DNA of 64,000 nt, taken from positions 84,316 to 148,315 of the forward strand of contig NZ_VLNU01000002.1 in assembly GCF_009765165.1 (NCBI RefSeq). The letters run 5' to 3'. Below are positions 38,423-47,026 of this stretch, in pieces. Position 1 is the first letter of the stretch. Each line of letters starts with the position of its first letter. The DNA comes from Lysobacter panacisoli. Lineage in GTDB: Bacteria > Pseudomonadota > Gammaproteobacteria > Xanthomonadales > Xanthomonadaceae. Both the position numbers and the translations under genes were made by a program. Under the pieces are notes generated by a model. The model saw nothing but the letters and a program-made list of their open reading frames with translations. It had not been told where the DNA came from and made no database searches.

Positions 38423-38971
38423 ATGAAGACGTACAACATCCTGCTGTCCGCCGTGGCGACAATCGCCGCCCTTATCGGCGTGGTTCCTTGCGAGGCCACC
38501 GCGTCCGACGGCGTTATCGCCGCGTCGCTGGAATCCAACAAGTCGATCACCCGCAGGGTGTACGAGGAAGGCCTCAGTCAGGGCCGATTCGAAGTTCCGT
38601 ACAGTGCAGACTTCGTTGGCCACGGCGGCAGGAATACCTTCACCCACGCCGATGGCATGGCCGAAGCCAAGGGATGGCGCAAGGCGTTTCCGGATCTGAA
38701 GATCACGGTCGACAAGCAGGTTGCCGAGCGCGATCTGGTGGCGGTGCGCTGGACCGCGCGCGGGACCAACACCGGCGCCGGCAATGGCATTCCAGCCACC
38801 GGTCGCGCCGTGCAGGTCACGGGCACAACGCTGTTTCGACTGGCGGACGGGCGAATCGCCGAAGAATGGACATGCGCCGATTCGCACGGACTGATGAAGC
38901 AACTGGGCCTGCTGGCCACGCCGGCAGCGGCGCCGAAGACCGACGGCGGCTCTCATCCTGGCGCTCGTTGA
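38423..38971 (+). CDS. Secreted SnoaL-like (ester cyclase) domain protein
   Basis: This 182-residue protein has a signal peptide (about 1-27) and a SnoaL/NTF2-like cone fold: AEAKGWRKAFPDLKITVDKQVAERDLVAVRWTARGT and FRLADGRIAEEW are typical. The ester-cyclase/SnoaL-like polyketide cyclase label covers many small-molecule binding or catalytic proteins, so the function is open. The start at 38423 is chosen because GGAG at 38413-38416 is correctly spaced for it and too close for the ATG at 38417. Repeat family D follows the stop. Confidence 0.85.
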   Translation: MKTYNILLSAVATIAALIGVVPCEATASDGVIAASLESNKSITRRVYEEGLSQGRFEVPYSADFVGHGGRNTFTHADGMAEAKGWRKAFPDLKITVDKQVAERDLVAVRWTARGTNTGAGNGIPATGRAVQVTGTTLFRLADGRIAEEWTCADSHGLMKQLGLLATPAAAPKTDGGSHPGAR

Positions 38972-39000
38972 CCCTGGTGAAAAATAGGGTCTGAAAAATA

Positions 39001-39047
39001 GGGTCAGGTTCATATCCTGGCAGGCGGAAATGGACCTGACCCCTTTT
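39001..39047. repeat. Repeat family D palindrome (GGGTCAGGTTCA...TGGACCTGACCC)
   Basis: GGGTCAGGTTCATATCC and GGAAATGGACCTGACCCC form a near-perfect palindrome of 47 bp, the best-preserved member of family D. A shortened extra GGGTC lead-in precedes it. Confidence 0.85.
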
Positions 39048-39173
39048 CGTGAGTGAGCTCATGCCCAGCTGAGGCGCGGCAGCCGCCTGAGTTGCTTCCC
39101 ATCAAGAGGGGTAGGGCGCCTCAGTTCCGATGTCCGCTGTCGGCCAGAATCGGGCATCTGCTGCGGCCTTGGG

Positions 39174-40046
39174 TCAAGCGCCCGCCAGTTGCTTCGCATC
39201 CCGCTCCGCAACGGTCACCAGCCACTCCGTGACTGCTCGAAAGCGCGCGATCTGGCCCGCATCCTTGTGGCTGAGAAGCCACAATTCGCGGTGCGACTCG
39301 ATTCGATCCTGCAACCGGTTCAAGCCAAGGCTATCGCCTACGACACAGGGCAACAGCGCGATGCCAATTCCCGACTGGCAAGCTCGCGCAATCATCGCGA
39401 TGGTGGTCAGGCGGGTCACGCGCTCCGGCTTTATCTTCTCCAGCCATTTCATTTCGGCCAGCCACGCGAACTCACGCGGAAACGCCAGCCACGGCAGCGT
39501 CTTCCATTCCTTGCGATCGACTCCGCGAAACGCTTCGCCTCCATAGACGGCAAAGCCGAGGGTGCCGATCTTCCGCATCCGCAAGGCGGCGTCGGCCGTG
39601 GGGCGGTTCAAGCGGATCGCCAGATCGGCCTCGCGCCGCGTAAACGAAACCTCGCGGAAGTCGCCCAGCAAGCTCAACTCGAGCCGCGGATGCTTCGCCA
39701 GCAGCTCGGGCACATGGTTGACCAACCAGTGGCTCAGCACCACGTCGATCCCGGTGATGTTGACCGGTCCGGCCACGTCCTGCTGCTCCGCACGGGTCTC
39801 CAAGACCATCGTGTCCACGCGATCGACGATCAGGTGCGCGTGCTCCAGGAACACGCGCCCGGCTTCCGTAGGCCGGTAGCCGGACGGGTCGCGGATGAAC
39901 AGTCGGATTCCCAAGGCCTGCTCCGCCGCGGCCAAGCGGCGGCTCACCGTGGAAGTGACCAGCTCAAGGTCGCGGGCGGTCTGCGCCATGCTCCCGGACT
40001 CGGCCAGCTTGCGCAGCAGGGGTATGTCGTTCCAGTCGAGATCCAT
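39174..40046 (-). CDS. LysR-family transcriptional regulator
   Basis: This 290-residue protein has an N-terminal winged helix (IPLLRKLAESGSMAQTARDLELVTSTVSRRLAAAEQALG) and a C-terminal effector-binding domain (about 90-290). The start at 40046 (MDLDWND) has AGGA seven bases upstream; the ATG two codons earlier is too close. It is divergent from the alpha/beta hydrolase and aldo/keto reductase genes, which it probably controls, as is usual for LysR regulators. The C-terminal domain reads like the group related to VNITG...HWLVNHVPELLAKHP regulators. Confidence 0.92.
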   Translation of the reverse strand: MDLDWNDIPLLRKLAESGSMAQTARDLELVTSTVSRRLAAAEQALGIRLFIRDPSGYRPTEAGRVFLEHAHLIVDRVDTMVLETRAEQQDVAGPVNITGIDVVLSHWLVNHVPELLAKHPRLELSLLGDFREVSFTRREADLAIRLNRPTADAALRMRKIGTLGFAVYGGEAFRGVDRKEWKTLPWLAFPREFAWLAEMKWLEKIKPERVTRLTTIAMIARACQSGIGIALLPCVVGDSLGLNRLQDRIESHRELWLLSHKDAGQIARFRAVTEWLVTVAERDAKQLAGA

Positions 40047-40116
40047 AGCCATTTCCTGGAAACCGGCGTGCCAGATCACGTTGCATCTTTGCATCGCGAC
40101 CTTGCCTGTTTTGATA

Positions 40117-40131
40117 TTCCCGCAACGGGAA
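40117..40131. promoter_or_regulatory. Palindromic candidate operator between LysR gene and hydrolase gene
   Basis: TTCCCGCAACGGGAA is a perfect 6-3-6 palindrome midway in the divergent intergenic region. It is a candidate binding site for the LysR protein, although it lacks the exact T-N11-A form. Confidence 0.5.
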
Positions 40132-40218
40132 CGGCGGCGTAGAAAGTACACCACGGACGCGGTGATGTCCCCGGATTCATCGCCCGAGTCTCTCCCTCCC
40201 CGTACAGGAATCGATGTC

Positions 40219-41124
40219 ATGAAAACCCCGCTTCTCGGCCTCCTGATGGCCGCCCCTCTGTCCGCCCCGGCCTTCGCCCAGGACACTGCCGACACCACCG
40301 AAACCCGGTATGTCCAGGTCAACGGCGATCGCATCGCTTACCGCCGCATCGGCTCGGGCTCGCCCATCGTGCTGGCCAACCGCATGCGCGGAACGCTCGA
40401 CACGTGGGACCCGCTGTTTCTGGACACGCTGGCCCGCCATCACACCGTCATTACCTTCGACTACCCCGGTGCTGGCTACTCCAGCGGCGCGCTGCCGGAC
40501 GACTTGGGCAAGGTGGCGCAGTTCGTCGACCGCTTCGCCACGGCCATCAAGCTGGACAAGTTCGCGATGGCCGGTTGGTCGTGGGGTGGCTTCACGACCC
40601 AAACGCTGCTTCTGGACAAACCGGAGCGCGTCACCCATGCCGTCCTGATCGGCACGAATCCCCCAGGCCCCGGCCAGATTCCGATCCAGCAGGTCTTCAT
40701 CGAGCGTGCGCTGAAGGCGGTGAACGATCTGGCCGACGAGGAGGTTCTGTTCTTCGATCCGTCCTCCGAGTTCAGCCGACGCATGGCGAACGAGTCGCGC
40801 GACCGCATCTACGCGCGTCCGGACGTGGTGTCGAAGATCCCGCACTCGATGGACATGATCCAGACCTATCTGAAGGCCGCTGAAGCCTTCGGTCAGGATT
40901 CGACGGGGCGCCGCGCAAAGCTGACCCAGACGCGCACGCCCATCCTGGTCATCAGCGGTGACCGCGACACGAGTACCGCCGGACAGAACTGGTTCCCGCT
41001 CATCAGCCAGATGCGCAACGCGCAGTTTGTGTTCTACCCCGAGTCCGGGCATGGCCCGCAGCACCAGTATCCGGAGCTGTCTGCGCAGTACATCACTGAC
41101 TTCATCGCCCGTACGAACAAGTGA
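40219..41124 (+). CDS. Exported alpha/beta hydrolase
   Basis: This 301-residue protein has a cleavable signal peptide (MKTPLLGLLMAAPLSAPAFA, cut near residue 20) and an alpha/beta-hydrolase fold. The nucleophile is Ser121 in GWSWGG, the acid Asp248 or Asp250 in ISGDRD, and the base His278 in SGHGPQ. The oxyanion-loop region reads VLANRMRGTLDTWDP rather than the usual HG. It is an esterase or haloperoxidase-like enzyme; the substrate is unknown. It is followed 41 bp later by the aldo/keto reductase gene and lies opposite the LysR gene. Confidence 0.91.
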   Translation: MKTPLLGLLMAAPLSAPAFAQDTADTTETRYVQVNGDRIAYRRIGSGSPIVLANRMRGTLDTWDPLFLDTLARHHTVITFDYPGAGYSSGALPDDLGKVAQFVDRFATAIKLDKFAMAGWSWGGFTTQTLLLDKPERVTHAVLIGTNPPGPGQIPIQQVFIERALKAVNDLADEEVLFFDPSSEFSRRMANESRDRIYARPDVVSKIPHSMDMIQTYLKAAEAFGQDSTGRRAKLTQTRTPILVISGDRDTSTAGQNWFPLISQMRNAQFVFYPESGHGPQHQYPELSAQYITDFIARTNK

Positions 41125-41165
41125 CGAAATGGGCGCCATCGCGGCGCCCTTTAGGAGAATCCATC

Positions 41166-42200
41166 ATGCGTTACCGCATCTTCGGCAACACAGGCCTGCG
41201 CGTATCCACGCTGGCGCTGGGCACCGGCAACTTCGGTAAGGGTTGGGGCTACGGCTCCGATCAGGACGAGGCCCGCCGCATCTATACGACCTACCGCGAG
41301 GCAGGTGGCAACTTCATCGACACCGCCGACCAGTACCAGTTCGGGCAGTCCGAGGCCATGCTCGGCGAGTTCATCGCGGGCGAGCGGGACGACATCGTGC
41401 TCGCCACCAAAGTCTCGCTCGGCGATGCACCCGATGCCGGGCTGCAGCGCAGTGGAAACAGCCGCAAGGCGATGCTGCGCTCGGTGGAAGCCAGCTTGAA
41501 GCGCCTCAACACCGATCGCGTCGACCTGCTTTGGGTGCACATGCCCGATGGCGTGACGCCGATGGATGAGATCGCTCGCGGCCTCGACGATCTTGTGCGC
41601 AGCGGCAAGATTCTCTACGCGGGGCTGTCGGATTTCCCGGCTTGGCGTATCGCCACTGCAGTCACACTCGCCGAAGCTCGCGGTTGGTCACCGGTCGCGG
41701 CAGTGCAGTTGGAGTACAGCCTGGTCGAACGTTCGGCCGAGCGGGAACTGCTGCCTATGTCGGCCGGCTTCAACCTCGGCACCGTAGCCTGGTCGCCCCT
41801 TGGCGGCGGGCTACTGACCGGAAAGTATCGCCGCGGCGAGACCGGCCGCGCGCAAGGCTTGGGCGTTGTCATCCACGACGAGAGCGACGCTCGCAAAACC
41901 GCGACCGTCGACGCGGTCCTCGCCATCGCCGACGAGATCGGTGCATCACCCGGACAGGTGGCGATTGCGTGGGTGCTGGCCAAGGGCATCCTGCCGATCA
42001 TTGGGCCGCGGACGCACGAACAACTCATAGACAATCTCGCGTCGCTCGACGTGAAGCTGTCGACGGAGCATCTCCAACGCCTCGATGCGGTGAGCGCCAT
42101 CAAGCTCGGATTTCCGCATGACGTCGTAGCCGAGACGGCACCGGCACTCGCCGGCGGCAAGTTGGAACTGATCGACTGGCCCCGGACTGCCGTCCGATAG
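41166..42200 (+). CDS. Aldo/keto reductase
   Basis: This 344-residue AKR has the catalytic tetrad Asp52, Tyr57 (DTADQYQFG), Lys82 (LATKVS) and His125 (LLWVHMPD), and an NADPH-binding C-terminal segment (LPIIGPRTHEQLIDNL). It reduces aldehydes or ketones. The GGAG site is well placed before ATG 41166. It is probably cotranscribed with the hydrolase under LysR control. A hairpin terminator follows. Confidence 0.94.
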   Translation: MRYRIFGNTGLRVSTLALGTGNFGKGWGYGSDQDEARRIYTTYREAGGNFIDTADQYQFGQSEAMLGEFIAGERDDIVLATKVSLGDAPDAGLQRSGNSRKAMLRSVEASLKRLNTDRVDLLWVHMPDGVTPMDEIARGLDDLVRSGKILYAGLSDFPAWRIATAVTLAEARGWSPVAAVQLEYSLVERSAERELLPMSAGFNLGTVAWSPLGGGLLTGKYRRGETGRAQGLGVVIHDESDARKTATVDAVLAIADEIGASPGQVAIAWVLAKGILPIIGPRTHEQLIDNLASLDVKLSTEHLQRLDAVSAIKLGFPHDVVAETAPALAGGKLELIDWPRTAVR

Positions 42201-42237
42201 GGTTCAAGAGTCCAACTTTTTCCCGCCCGGAAGCACG

Positions 42238-42264
42238 AAGCCGAGCCGTTCCTCGGTTCGGCTT
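42238..42264 (+). terminator. Hairpin after aldo/keto reductase
   Basis: AAGCCGAGCCG-TTCCT-CGGTTCGGCTT forms an 11-bp stem with one mismatch. The T-run is weak. It lies between convergent genes. Confidence 0.6.
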
Positions 42265-42276
42265 GTGTGCACGTCC

Positions 42277-42777
42277 TTAGGCGGCAGACGCCTGTCCTGA
42301 CGCAACTGGCGGCCGCTTGACTGAAAGAGAGTAGAAGGCGACGAGTAGGACGGCGATCAAGCCATGCGTGGCAAACGCCCACGCCACACCGATCCAGGAG
42401 TTGGTGATGCCATGCCACTCGTCCAGGCGGAGGTGAGCAAACGTTGTGCCGGTCCAGAAGATGGCCCAGGCCACAACCGGGGCAAGCAGATAGTCGCCTC
42501 GCTTCCAGATGGAGAGTGCACCAATGACGCCGCAGCCGAGGCTGAAGAACGCGAGCCACATCACTGCCGGATCACCCGGCGTGAACTGGACATGCGGCAT
42601 CAGAGGCGCGCCCTTAACCAGAATGGCAAAGGCACGGACGATCTGAGCTATTCCACAGTAGCCAGCAAGCAGATAGACCAGGAACACTTCAGCGGACGCA
42701 GCCCTGTTTTCCGTTGGGCGGACACGAACATGTATGGCAGCGGCGATCAAGCTGAGAACAAGCAGTGCAAACCACAT
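42277..42777 (-). CDS. Small integral membrane protein (DUF6790-like)
   Basis: This 166-residue protein has four to five predicted transmembrane helices: MWFALLVLSLIAAAIHV, EVFLVYLLAGYCGI, WLAFFSLGCGVIGAL, LAPVVAWAIFW and a final ATHGLIAVLLVAFYSL. It is preceded by AGGGGA. No catalytic motif is seen. The DUF6790 resemblance is from memory and tentative. It is the first of a run of short minus-strand genes separated by repeats. Confidence 0.75.
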   Translation of the reverse strand: MWFALLVLSLIAAAIHVRVRPTENRAASAEVFLVYLLAGYCGIAQIVRAFAILVKGAPLMPHVQFTPGDPAVMWLAFFSLGCGVIGALSIWKRGDYLLAPVVAWAIFWTGTTFAHLRLDEWHGITNSWIGVAWAFATHGLIAVLLVAFYSLSVKRPPVASGQASAA

Positions 42778-42846
42778 GGCATATCCCCTTATGCACGGTT
42801 TGAAGGATGAACTGCACGATCTGTTAGTGCTTCTTGTGTGCCAAAA

Positions 42847-42889
42847 GGGTCGGGTTCATTTCTCGGCCGGCGGAAATGAAACTGACTCC
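42847..42889. repeat. Repeat family D, copy at 42.85 kb
   Basis: GGGTCGGGTTCATTTC...GAAATGAAACTGACTCC, a decayed palindrome overlapping the 3' end of the next minus-strand gene. Confidence 0.7.
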
Positions 42890-43284
42890 TTCTCCGGCTC
42901 AATTGCGGACAGCGACAGACCGTCGAATGGAGTCAAGCGAAGGAAATCTTCACGTAGTCGTGTGTCGGTTCCTCTGAGGTGAACATGCCCCTCATGACAG
43001 AACTCAACCGCCAGTCGCCCATCTGGAACTTCAAAGCACATGTCCGATCTGCACGGCTCGAATATGCGTTGCTCCTGGCTCTCCCGGACGAAGCGGTCGA
43101 GCCACCCAGTGCCAACCTTCATTGGCACATACCAAAGGTCGGGATGAAGGTTGCAGCCGTAGCCGTATGTCGCGGAAATTACTTGATCTCCGAGCAATTT
43201 GACCAGGGCGCCGGGCAGCGCACCGAGTAGGAGCGCAAGCGATTCAGCGTCGTGGATATCCGATACGTGCTCGATTGGTGACAT
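42856..43284 (-). CDS. Hypothetical protein (cassette-like gene)
   Basis: This 142-residue cytosolic protein of unknown family contains YGYGCNLHPDLWYVPMKVG and GRLAVEFCHEGHVHLRG, and looks like a compact alpha/beta domain. Its last residues (SVSFPPAEK) and its stop codon are supplied by repeat family D, so the C-terminus was shaped by the repeat. The ribosome site is weak. Possibly an immunity-like protein; no evidence beyond size and context. Confidence 0.6.
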   Translation of the reverse strand: MSPIEHVSDIHDAESLALLLGALPGALVKLLGDQVISATYGYGCNLHPDLWYVPMKVGTGWLDRFVRESQEQRIFEPCRSDMCFEVPDGRLAVEFCHEGHVHLRGTDTRLREDFLRLTPFDGLSLSAIEPEKESVSFPPAEK

Positions 43285-43330
43285 GCGGTTGAATGTCCGT
43301 TATCGGCTCGAACAATGGGTCACGAAGGAT

Positions 43331-43373
43331 GGGGCAGGTTCATTTTCCAGCTGGCGGAATGAGCCTGAGCCCT
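43331..43373. repeat. Repeat family D, copy at 43.33 kb, with family E half at 43290-43310
   Basis: GGGGCAGGTTCATTTTCCAG...GGAATGAGCCTGAGCCC. Next to it is GAATGTCCGTTATCGGCTCG (family E). Confidence 0.7.
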
Positions 43374-43388
43374 TGCCGCAGATGTATG

Positions 43389-43709
43389 TCACTGGCGTGC
43401 TTCCAGTAGTCTGCCGTCCGCATCGAAACGAAGCCCGAGTCTACCCACCCATGTAAAGCCGTCTTTGTCGAAGACGGTCTCATCCCCTCCGCGACCAGCG
43501 GCGGTTATGACCTCGTCACGAGTGGCACCTGGGCGAGCGGCGACCGGAAGCAGCGAGAGAGCCTGGCTTAGCGCCTGCTCCTGTTCTTCACAACTCTGCA
43601 TGGCATAGGTGTGCGTGATGCCGAAATCCAGCGTGTTGTATATCCACCACGCGTTTGATCCAACAAGCGACAAGGACAGCAGGATTATGGCGAGCGACGT
43701 CTTCCGCAT
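43389..43709 (-). CDS. Small exported or membrane-anchored hypothetical protein
   Basis: This 106-residue protein has an N-terminal hydrophobic segment (LAIILLSLSLVGSNAWWIY), then a soluble part with CEEQEQALSQALSLLPVAARPG and a C-terminal FTWVGRLGLRFDADGRLLEARQ beta-rich end. A GGAGG site precedes ATG 43709. The hydrophobic segment is either a signal peptide or an anchor. Function unknown. Confidence 0.68.
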   Translation of the reverse strand: MRKTSLAIILLSLSLVGSNAWWIYNTLDFGITHTYAMQSCEEQEQALSQALSLLPVAARPGATRDEVITAAGRGGDETVFDKDGFTWVGRLGLRFDADGRLLEARQ

Positions 43710-43733
43710 TCCTTAGTCCTCCAGATCAGAAAA

Positions 43734-43772
43734 TGGGTCATCACTTCTTGGCTGGCGGAAATGAACTTTCCC
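43734..43772. repeat. Repeat family D, copy at 43.73 kb
   Basis: Degenerate: GGGTCATCACTTCTTGGCTG then GCGGAAATGAACTTTCC. Confidence 0.6.
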
Positions 43773-43797
43773 GCGTCAGTTCGCCTTCTTCTGTCCG

Positions 43798-44196
43798 TCA
43801 GTTCGTTGCTTCGTCTGGCGAGACAGGTTCGAAATGAATCTCTTCCGTGACGCGAAGCGTCGGCACGACGAGCCGGCCGGGGCGGTCATCCAGTCGCTCC
43901 TCCTGGGAGTGTTGCGTTGCGGTGTATGCCCTCACCGAGTACTTGGGGGCGGGATCGCGGCACATGGTGCGAATACGAACCGGGATTGAAAAGCGGCCAT
44001 CGGCGTCGGTGTGCCCAATCGCCGGACCTCCCGGCTTACGGCCTATTGCCCATGAGACCCCAACCGCGGTGTTTGGCAACGGAGCGCCTTGCCGGTCCGT
44101 CACGCTGCCCGACACAGATCGAAACGTCGCGGAACACTTCTTTGCGAACGCATCTTGCGTAAACAGCAGCGCAAGAGCCAGAACGATCAGGCGCAT
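43798..44196 (-). CDS. Secreted protein with carboxypeptidase-regulatory-like (beta-sandwich) domain
   Basis: This 132-residue protein has a signal peptide (MRLIVLALALLFTQDAFA) and a single Ig-like domain of the CarboxypepD_reg type: VSGSVTDRQGAPLPNTAVGVSW, then GHTDADGRFSIPV and the ending TLRVTEEIHF. Such domains are stalk or binding modules in the periplasm. No catalytic residues are seen. Confidence 0.72.
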   Translation of the reverse strand: MRLIVLALALLFTQDAFAKKCSATFRSVSGSVTDRQGAPLPNTAVGVSWAIGRKPGGPAIGHTDADGRFSIPVRIRTMCRDPAPKYSVRAYTATQHSQEERLDDRPGRLVVPTLRVTEEIHFEPVSPDEATN

Positions 44197-44214
44197 GTTG
44201 TTGCTCTCGGGCGA

Positions 44215-44246
44215 AAGACCGCTATGGGTCGGAAGCGAACGTTAAC
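44215..44246. repeat. Repeat family E (ACCGCTATGGGTCGGAAGCGAACGTTA)
   Basis: This is a palindrome of the GTCCGCT...AGCGGAC type. The stop codon of the next minus-strand gene (44242) lies in its end. Other family E copies: 39128-39159, 43290-43310, 47001-47026, 47269-47339 and near 50157. Confidence 0.65.
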
Positions 44247-44553
44247 GTGTGCTGGGCCGAAGGTACTTCCACCAGTAATCAATCGTGCCGAATGGGATGA
44301 GAACCACAAAGCGAAGTATCCATCCAGCCGTCCCGTCATTCTCAAGGCGCTTGTTGCCAAGCGCGTGCCAGCAGAATGTGGCAATGGCACCCAGCTGCAG
44401 GACAAAGACGGGCCAGATCGGGTGATCCAATGCAGCGCCGTCGCCGAATGCCCATGCGCGAACAAACATCGCCAGAACGATCAGTGTGGGCGCCACTGCG
44501 AGCGCCAAAGACCCCCAGCTGAGCAGACGCATTCTCAACGGCTGTATTGCCAT
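44242..44553 (-). CDS. Small membrane protein
   Basis: This 103-residue protein has three predicted transmembrane helices (LLSWGSLALAVAPTLIVLAMFV, WPVFVLQLGAIATFCWH, GWILRFVVLIPFGTIDYWW). GAGG is spaced eight bases before the ATG. No family recognised. Confidence 0.68.
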   Translation of the reverse strand: MAIQPLRMRLLSWGSLALAVAPTLIVLAMFVRAWAFGDGAALDHPIWPVFVLQLGAIATFCWHALGNKRLENDGTAGWILRFVVLIPFGTIDYWWKYLRPSTR

Positions 44554-44594
44554 GTGACGGGCCTCAACTTGTGTCTGCTCAGGATTGCGCGCGA

Positions 44595-44630
44595 AGGGTC
44601 AGGTTCAATTTCCAGCCATCTGGAAACCGC
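44595..44630. repeat. Repeat family D, copy at 44.60 kb
   Basis: GGGTCAGGTTCAATTTCCAG followed by CTGGAAA. It again contains the stop codon region of a minus-strand gene (44605). Confidence 0.65.
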
Positions 44631-44916
44631 CAGTGAGCGGCAGTGCAAGCATCCAGAACAAATGCGCTGCAATCAGTGCCAGGCCGCCCGCCTGAGGCCA
44701 TGAGCGCAAGTGCGGATAGCGCACAAATGCAACAACACAGGCTGGGAAGACGATCAGTTCAGCGAGCAGTGTAGTGCCACAGAGGATGCCGCAAAGAGTG
44801 AAAAGAACGGTGCTGTTGGAGAATGCTATCGCACCGTAAAGCGCGAGCAGGGACAGCGGTGGCAAGGCGAAGAGCACTGTAGATGGAATAGTTGCTGCGC
44901 GTTCTGTGGTCATCAC
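44605..44916 (-). CDS. Small membrane protein
   Basis: This 103-residue protein has three helices (STVLFALPPLSLLALYGAIAF, GTTLLAELIVFPACVVAFV, GLALIAAHLFWMLALPL). Its C-terminus (GGFQMAGN) is encoded within repeat family D. The ribosome site is poor. A one-codon shorter start at 44913 is possible. Confidence 0.65.
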   Translation of the reverse strand: MMTTERAATIPSTVLFALPPLSLLALYGAIAFSNSTVLFTLCGILCGTTLLAELIVFPACVVAFVRYPHLRSWPQAGGLALIAAHLFWMLALPLTGGFQMAGN

Positions 44917-45009
44917 TGCGCCACCGCCTCAATGTCCTGTTTTGGGAAGTACATCGCCAGTGCCAAGACCTGCCAAGGTGCATGGCCACCTTGGGTCTGA
45001 AGCAGACTT

Positions 45010-45312
45010 TCAGTCGCCAAGAAACCAGATGTACGTGTGCGTCCTTGTTGCGCCCTCAAGCAGCCGCACGATTGCGTGGAGATGCGCGCTGGCCTCCGCC
45101 GAAACGTTCGGTAGCAACTGGCGAAGCTCCGCCAATAGGATGGGTAGCTGCTGCTGGTTGAAGCAGGCGTCTCCTGCAGGGTCGATAAAGCGCAGGCAAA
45201 CGCTATCCGATTGGCAGTGCAGGAGATCACTGATGTCGCTGAGCGCGCCCTCATCATCGACCGCGCCGAGTATCGCTCCACGCTCATCTTTCCAGTGCAC
45301 ATCGATGCCCAT
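45010..45312 (-). CDS. Hypothetical cytosolic protein
   Basis: This 100-residue acidic protein opens with MGIDVHWKDERGAILGAVDD and ends HLHAIVRLLEGATRTHTYIWFLGD. A G-rich site lies five bases before the start. The size, acidity and context (cassette-like run) are those of immunity-type proteins, but no partner toxin is adjacent and I do not recognise a family. Confidence 0.65.
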   Translation of the reverse strand: MGIDVHWKDERGAILGAVDDEGALSDISDLLHCQSDSVCLRFIDPAGDACFNQQQLPILLAELRQLLPNVSAEASAHLHAIVRLLEGATRTHTYIWFLGD

Positions 45313-45337
45313 GCATCCCCCGGCTTGGTGTCACAGG

Positions 45338-46123
45338 TCAATACGCAACAAAGCCACTCGCACTGTCGTTCGGCACCGGAATAGGTCCGAACAGAATGAC
45401 TTGCTTCGCATCGAGATCGACGCAGGTACTGTTGGAGAAGGGAAATCCACGCAGCGCGTTGTTCGTGGCGAACACGAAGCCCTTATCGGTATAGATGTGG
45501 CGTCGCCCCTCGGCCAGCGAGTCGGGTGGCGTCAAGGGGCCGATGCAAACCCGATGCAACCGGGTTTCCTGCGTGGAAGCGAGCAGGGCAGAGTTGTCCT
45601 TGTCGGGGCCGGCAACCATCTGCAGGTGGAACGCATGCAGGTTGCTCAATGGATTCACGGCGTCCATGCGTTGGTAGTCGCCGGACGCTGCTTGCGGGTT
45701 GCTGAGGGTGTCGACCGCCTGGACATGGATCGTCTTGCCCGTGACGAGTGCGCAGGCGGAATTGAACACCTGCTCCGCGGTCGGGGGAGGATAAATGGCC
45801 GGACGGTGACCTTGCGGGCTGATCACCGCCTGATCGACCGCCACGAGCACGGGGCCTTTCGATCCGCGGTTCACGCAAATGCGATAGGTCGCGGGCTTAT
45901 CCAGCACCGCGATCACCGCGAAGCCCGAACGGTTGAGCGCCCAGACACCTTTCTCGCAACCGACCGTACCCGGCTTTGGCGGGCACATGGCCGCGGCGGA
46001 ATCGCTGGATGTCGCGGCTGCGGAAGTTGTCGACGACTTCGTCGTGCTCGGCGTGCCTGGCGTGCTCGACGTGCATGAAGGCAAGGCCAGCGAAAGCACG
46101 GCCATCCACAGAATCTGCTTCAT
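45338..46123 (-). CDS. Lipoprotein of unknown function
   Basis: This 261-residue protein has a lipoprotein signal peptide (MKQILWMAVLSLALPSC, Cys17), a Ser/Thr-rich linker (about 18-50) and a beta-rich domain with six further cysteines. The ending VILFGPIPVPNDSASGFVAY is distinctive. AGGGGA precedes ATG 46123, which is chosen over a frame open 31 codons further upstream. Function unknown. Confidence 0.75.
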   Translation of the reverse strand: MKQILWMAVLSLALPSCTSSTPGTPSTTKSSTTSAAATSSDSAAAMCPPKPGTVGCEKGVWALNRSGFAVIAVLDKPATYRICVNRGSKGPVLVAVDQAVISPQGHRPAIYPPPTAEQVFNSACALVTGKTIHVQAVDTLSNPQAASGDYQRMDAVNPLSNLHAFHLQMVAGPDKDNSALLASTQETRLHRVCIGPLTPPDSLAEGRRHIYTDKGFVFATNNALRGFPFSNSTCVDLDAKQVILFGPIPVPNDSASGFVAY

Positions 46124-46283
46124 TCGGTTCCCCTGAAGATGACAGATAGACAGGCAAACGCCCCTTGCTCGACCGCTATCCACACGGCGCCATCCCAGGA
46201 CGCCTGACGGGCGCATTCCCCAACGCGCACACGCGACGGACTATAGACCAGGGATGGGCGCGTGCCCCTCAACCCGAACTGGG

Positions 46284-46847
46284 TCAGCTTCCCCCGCCTG
46301 GAGGTGTCTCGGTGCTGTCGAATCGGTCGGTGAAGGCATTCTCCCGGCGCAGAACACAGACGCGACTTCCACCCTGCCTCTCGTCACGAAGCCAGAATGT
46401 CACGGTGTAGCGCCCTTCAATGGGCCCGTCGACAGGCTCCTGGATCGCCAGGTCCGCCCTGTAGGTGCTCTCCGAGCGAAAGCCCGTCTGGTACGACTTG
46501 GCGGCCGCCTTCAGACTCCTGTTCCACCATTTCGATCCCGCAACACTCAGGCTTCCACTAAACCGCTCCGTGTAAACGCCTGTCGGCGTATCCACCGAGG
46601 CATTCAATCTGTACTCGCTTGCCCCGCATCCGACGCCGACACATAGCCCGCCGTACAAGGAAAGCCGCTTGAAGGACGACGCCTCGCAATCGGGCTCGTC
46701 GCTTGCGGTGCTGGACGCCATTTGCACGGTTCCAGTCGAACCGTTTTCATCCGCTGCCGATACGGCGAGGCTGGAACCGCCGAAAAGCAGCAACATCGAT
46801 ATCGTTGCCAATCCGCGCGATGTTCCAAGCATTTTGTTGCGCCCCAT
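46284..46847 (-). CDS. Secreted protein of unknown function
   Basis: This 187-residue protein has a signal peptide (about 1-35, LATISMLLLFGGSSLAVSAA) and a mature domain with four cysteines, containing YGGLCVGVGCGASEYRLNAS and YTVTFWLRDERQGGSRVCVL. Its end is Pro/Gly-rich. A strong G-rich site sits four bases before the ATG at 46847. Not assigned to a family. Confidence 0.72.
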   Translation of the reverse strand: MGRNKMLGTSRGLATISMLLLFGGSSLAVSAADENGSTGTVQMASSTASDEPDCEASSFKRLSLYGGLCVGVGCGASEYRLNASVDTPTGVYTERFSGSLSVAGSKWWNRSLKAAAKSYQTGFRSESTYRADLAIQEPVDGPIEGRYTVTFWLRDERQGGSRVCVLRRENAFTDRFDSTETPPGGGS

Positions 46848-47000
46848 GATCCCCCCTGATTTGATTTCCGCCTTGCCTTTCCCCAGCGTGCTTATAGCAG
46901 CCGTTGGGAAGGTTGGAAACCGGCGTGCCCGGCGTCTGTCAGGGTGAATCAGGCGCTGCGTAGGAGCGGATGGTCCGGCCGATTCGACCGCACTCAAGGT

Positions 47001-47026
47001 GCGCTGTCGGCGAGAAGCGGACGTTA
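47001..47026. repeat. Repeat family E copy
   Basis: GCGCTGTCGGCGAGAAGCGG followed by ACGTTA, a palindrome of the family E type, at the 3' end of a small minus-strand open frame. Confidence 0.55.
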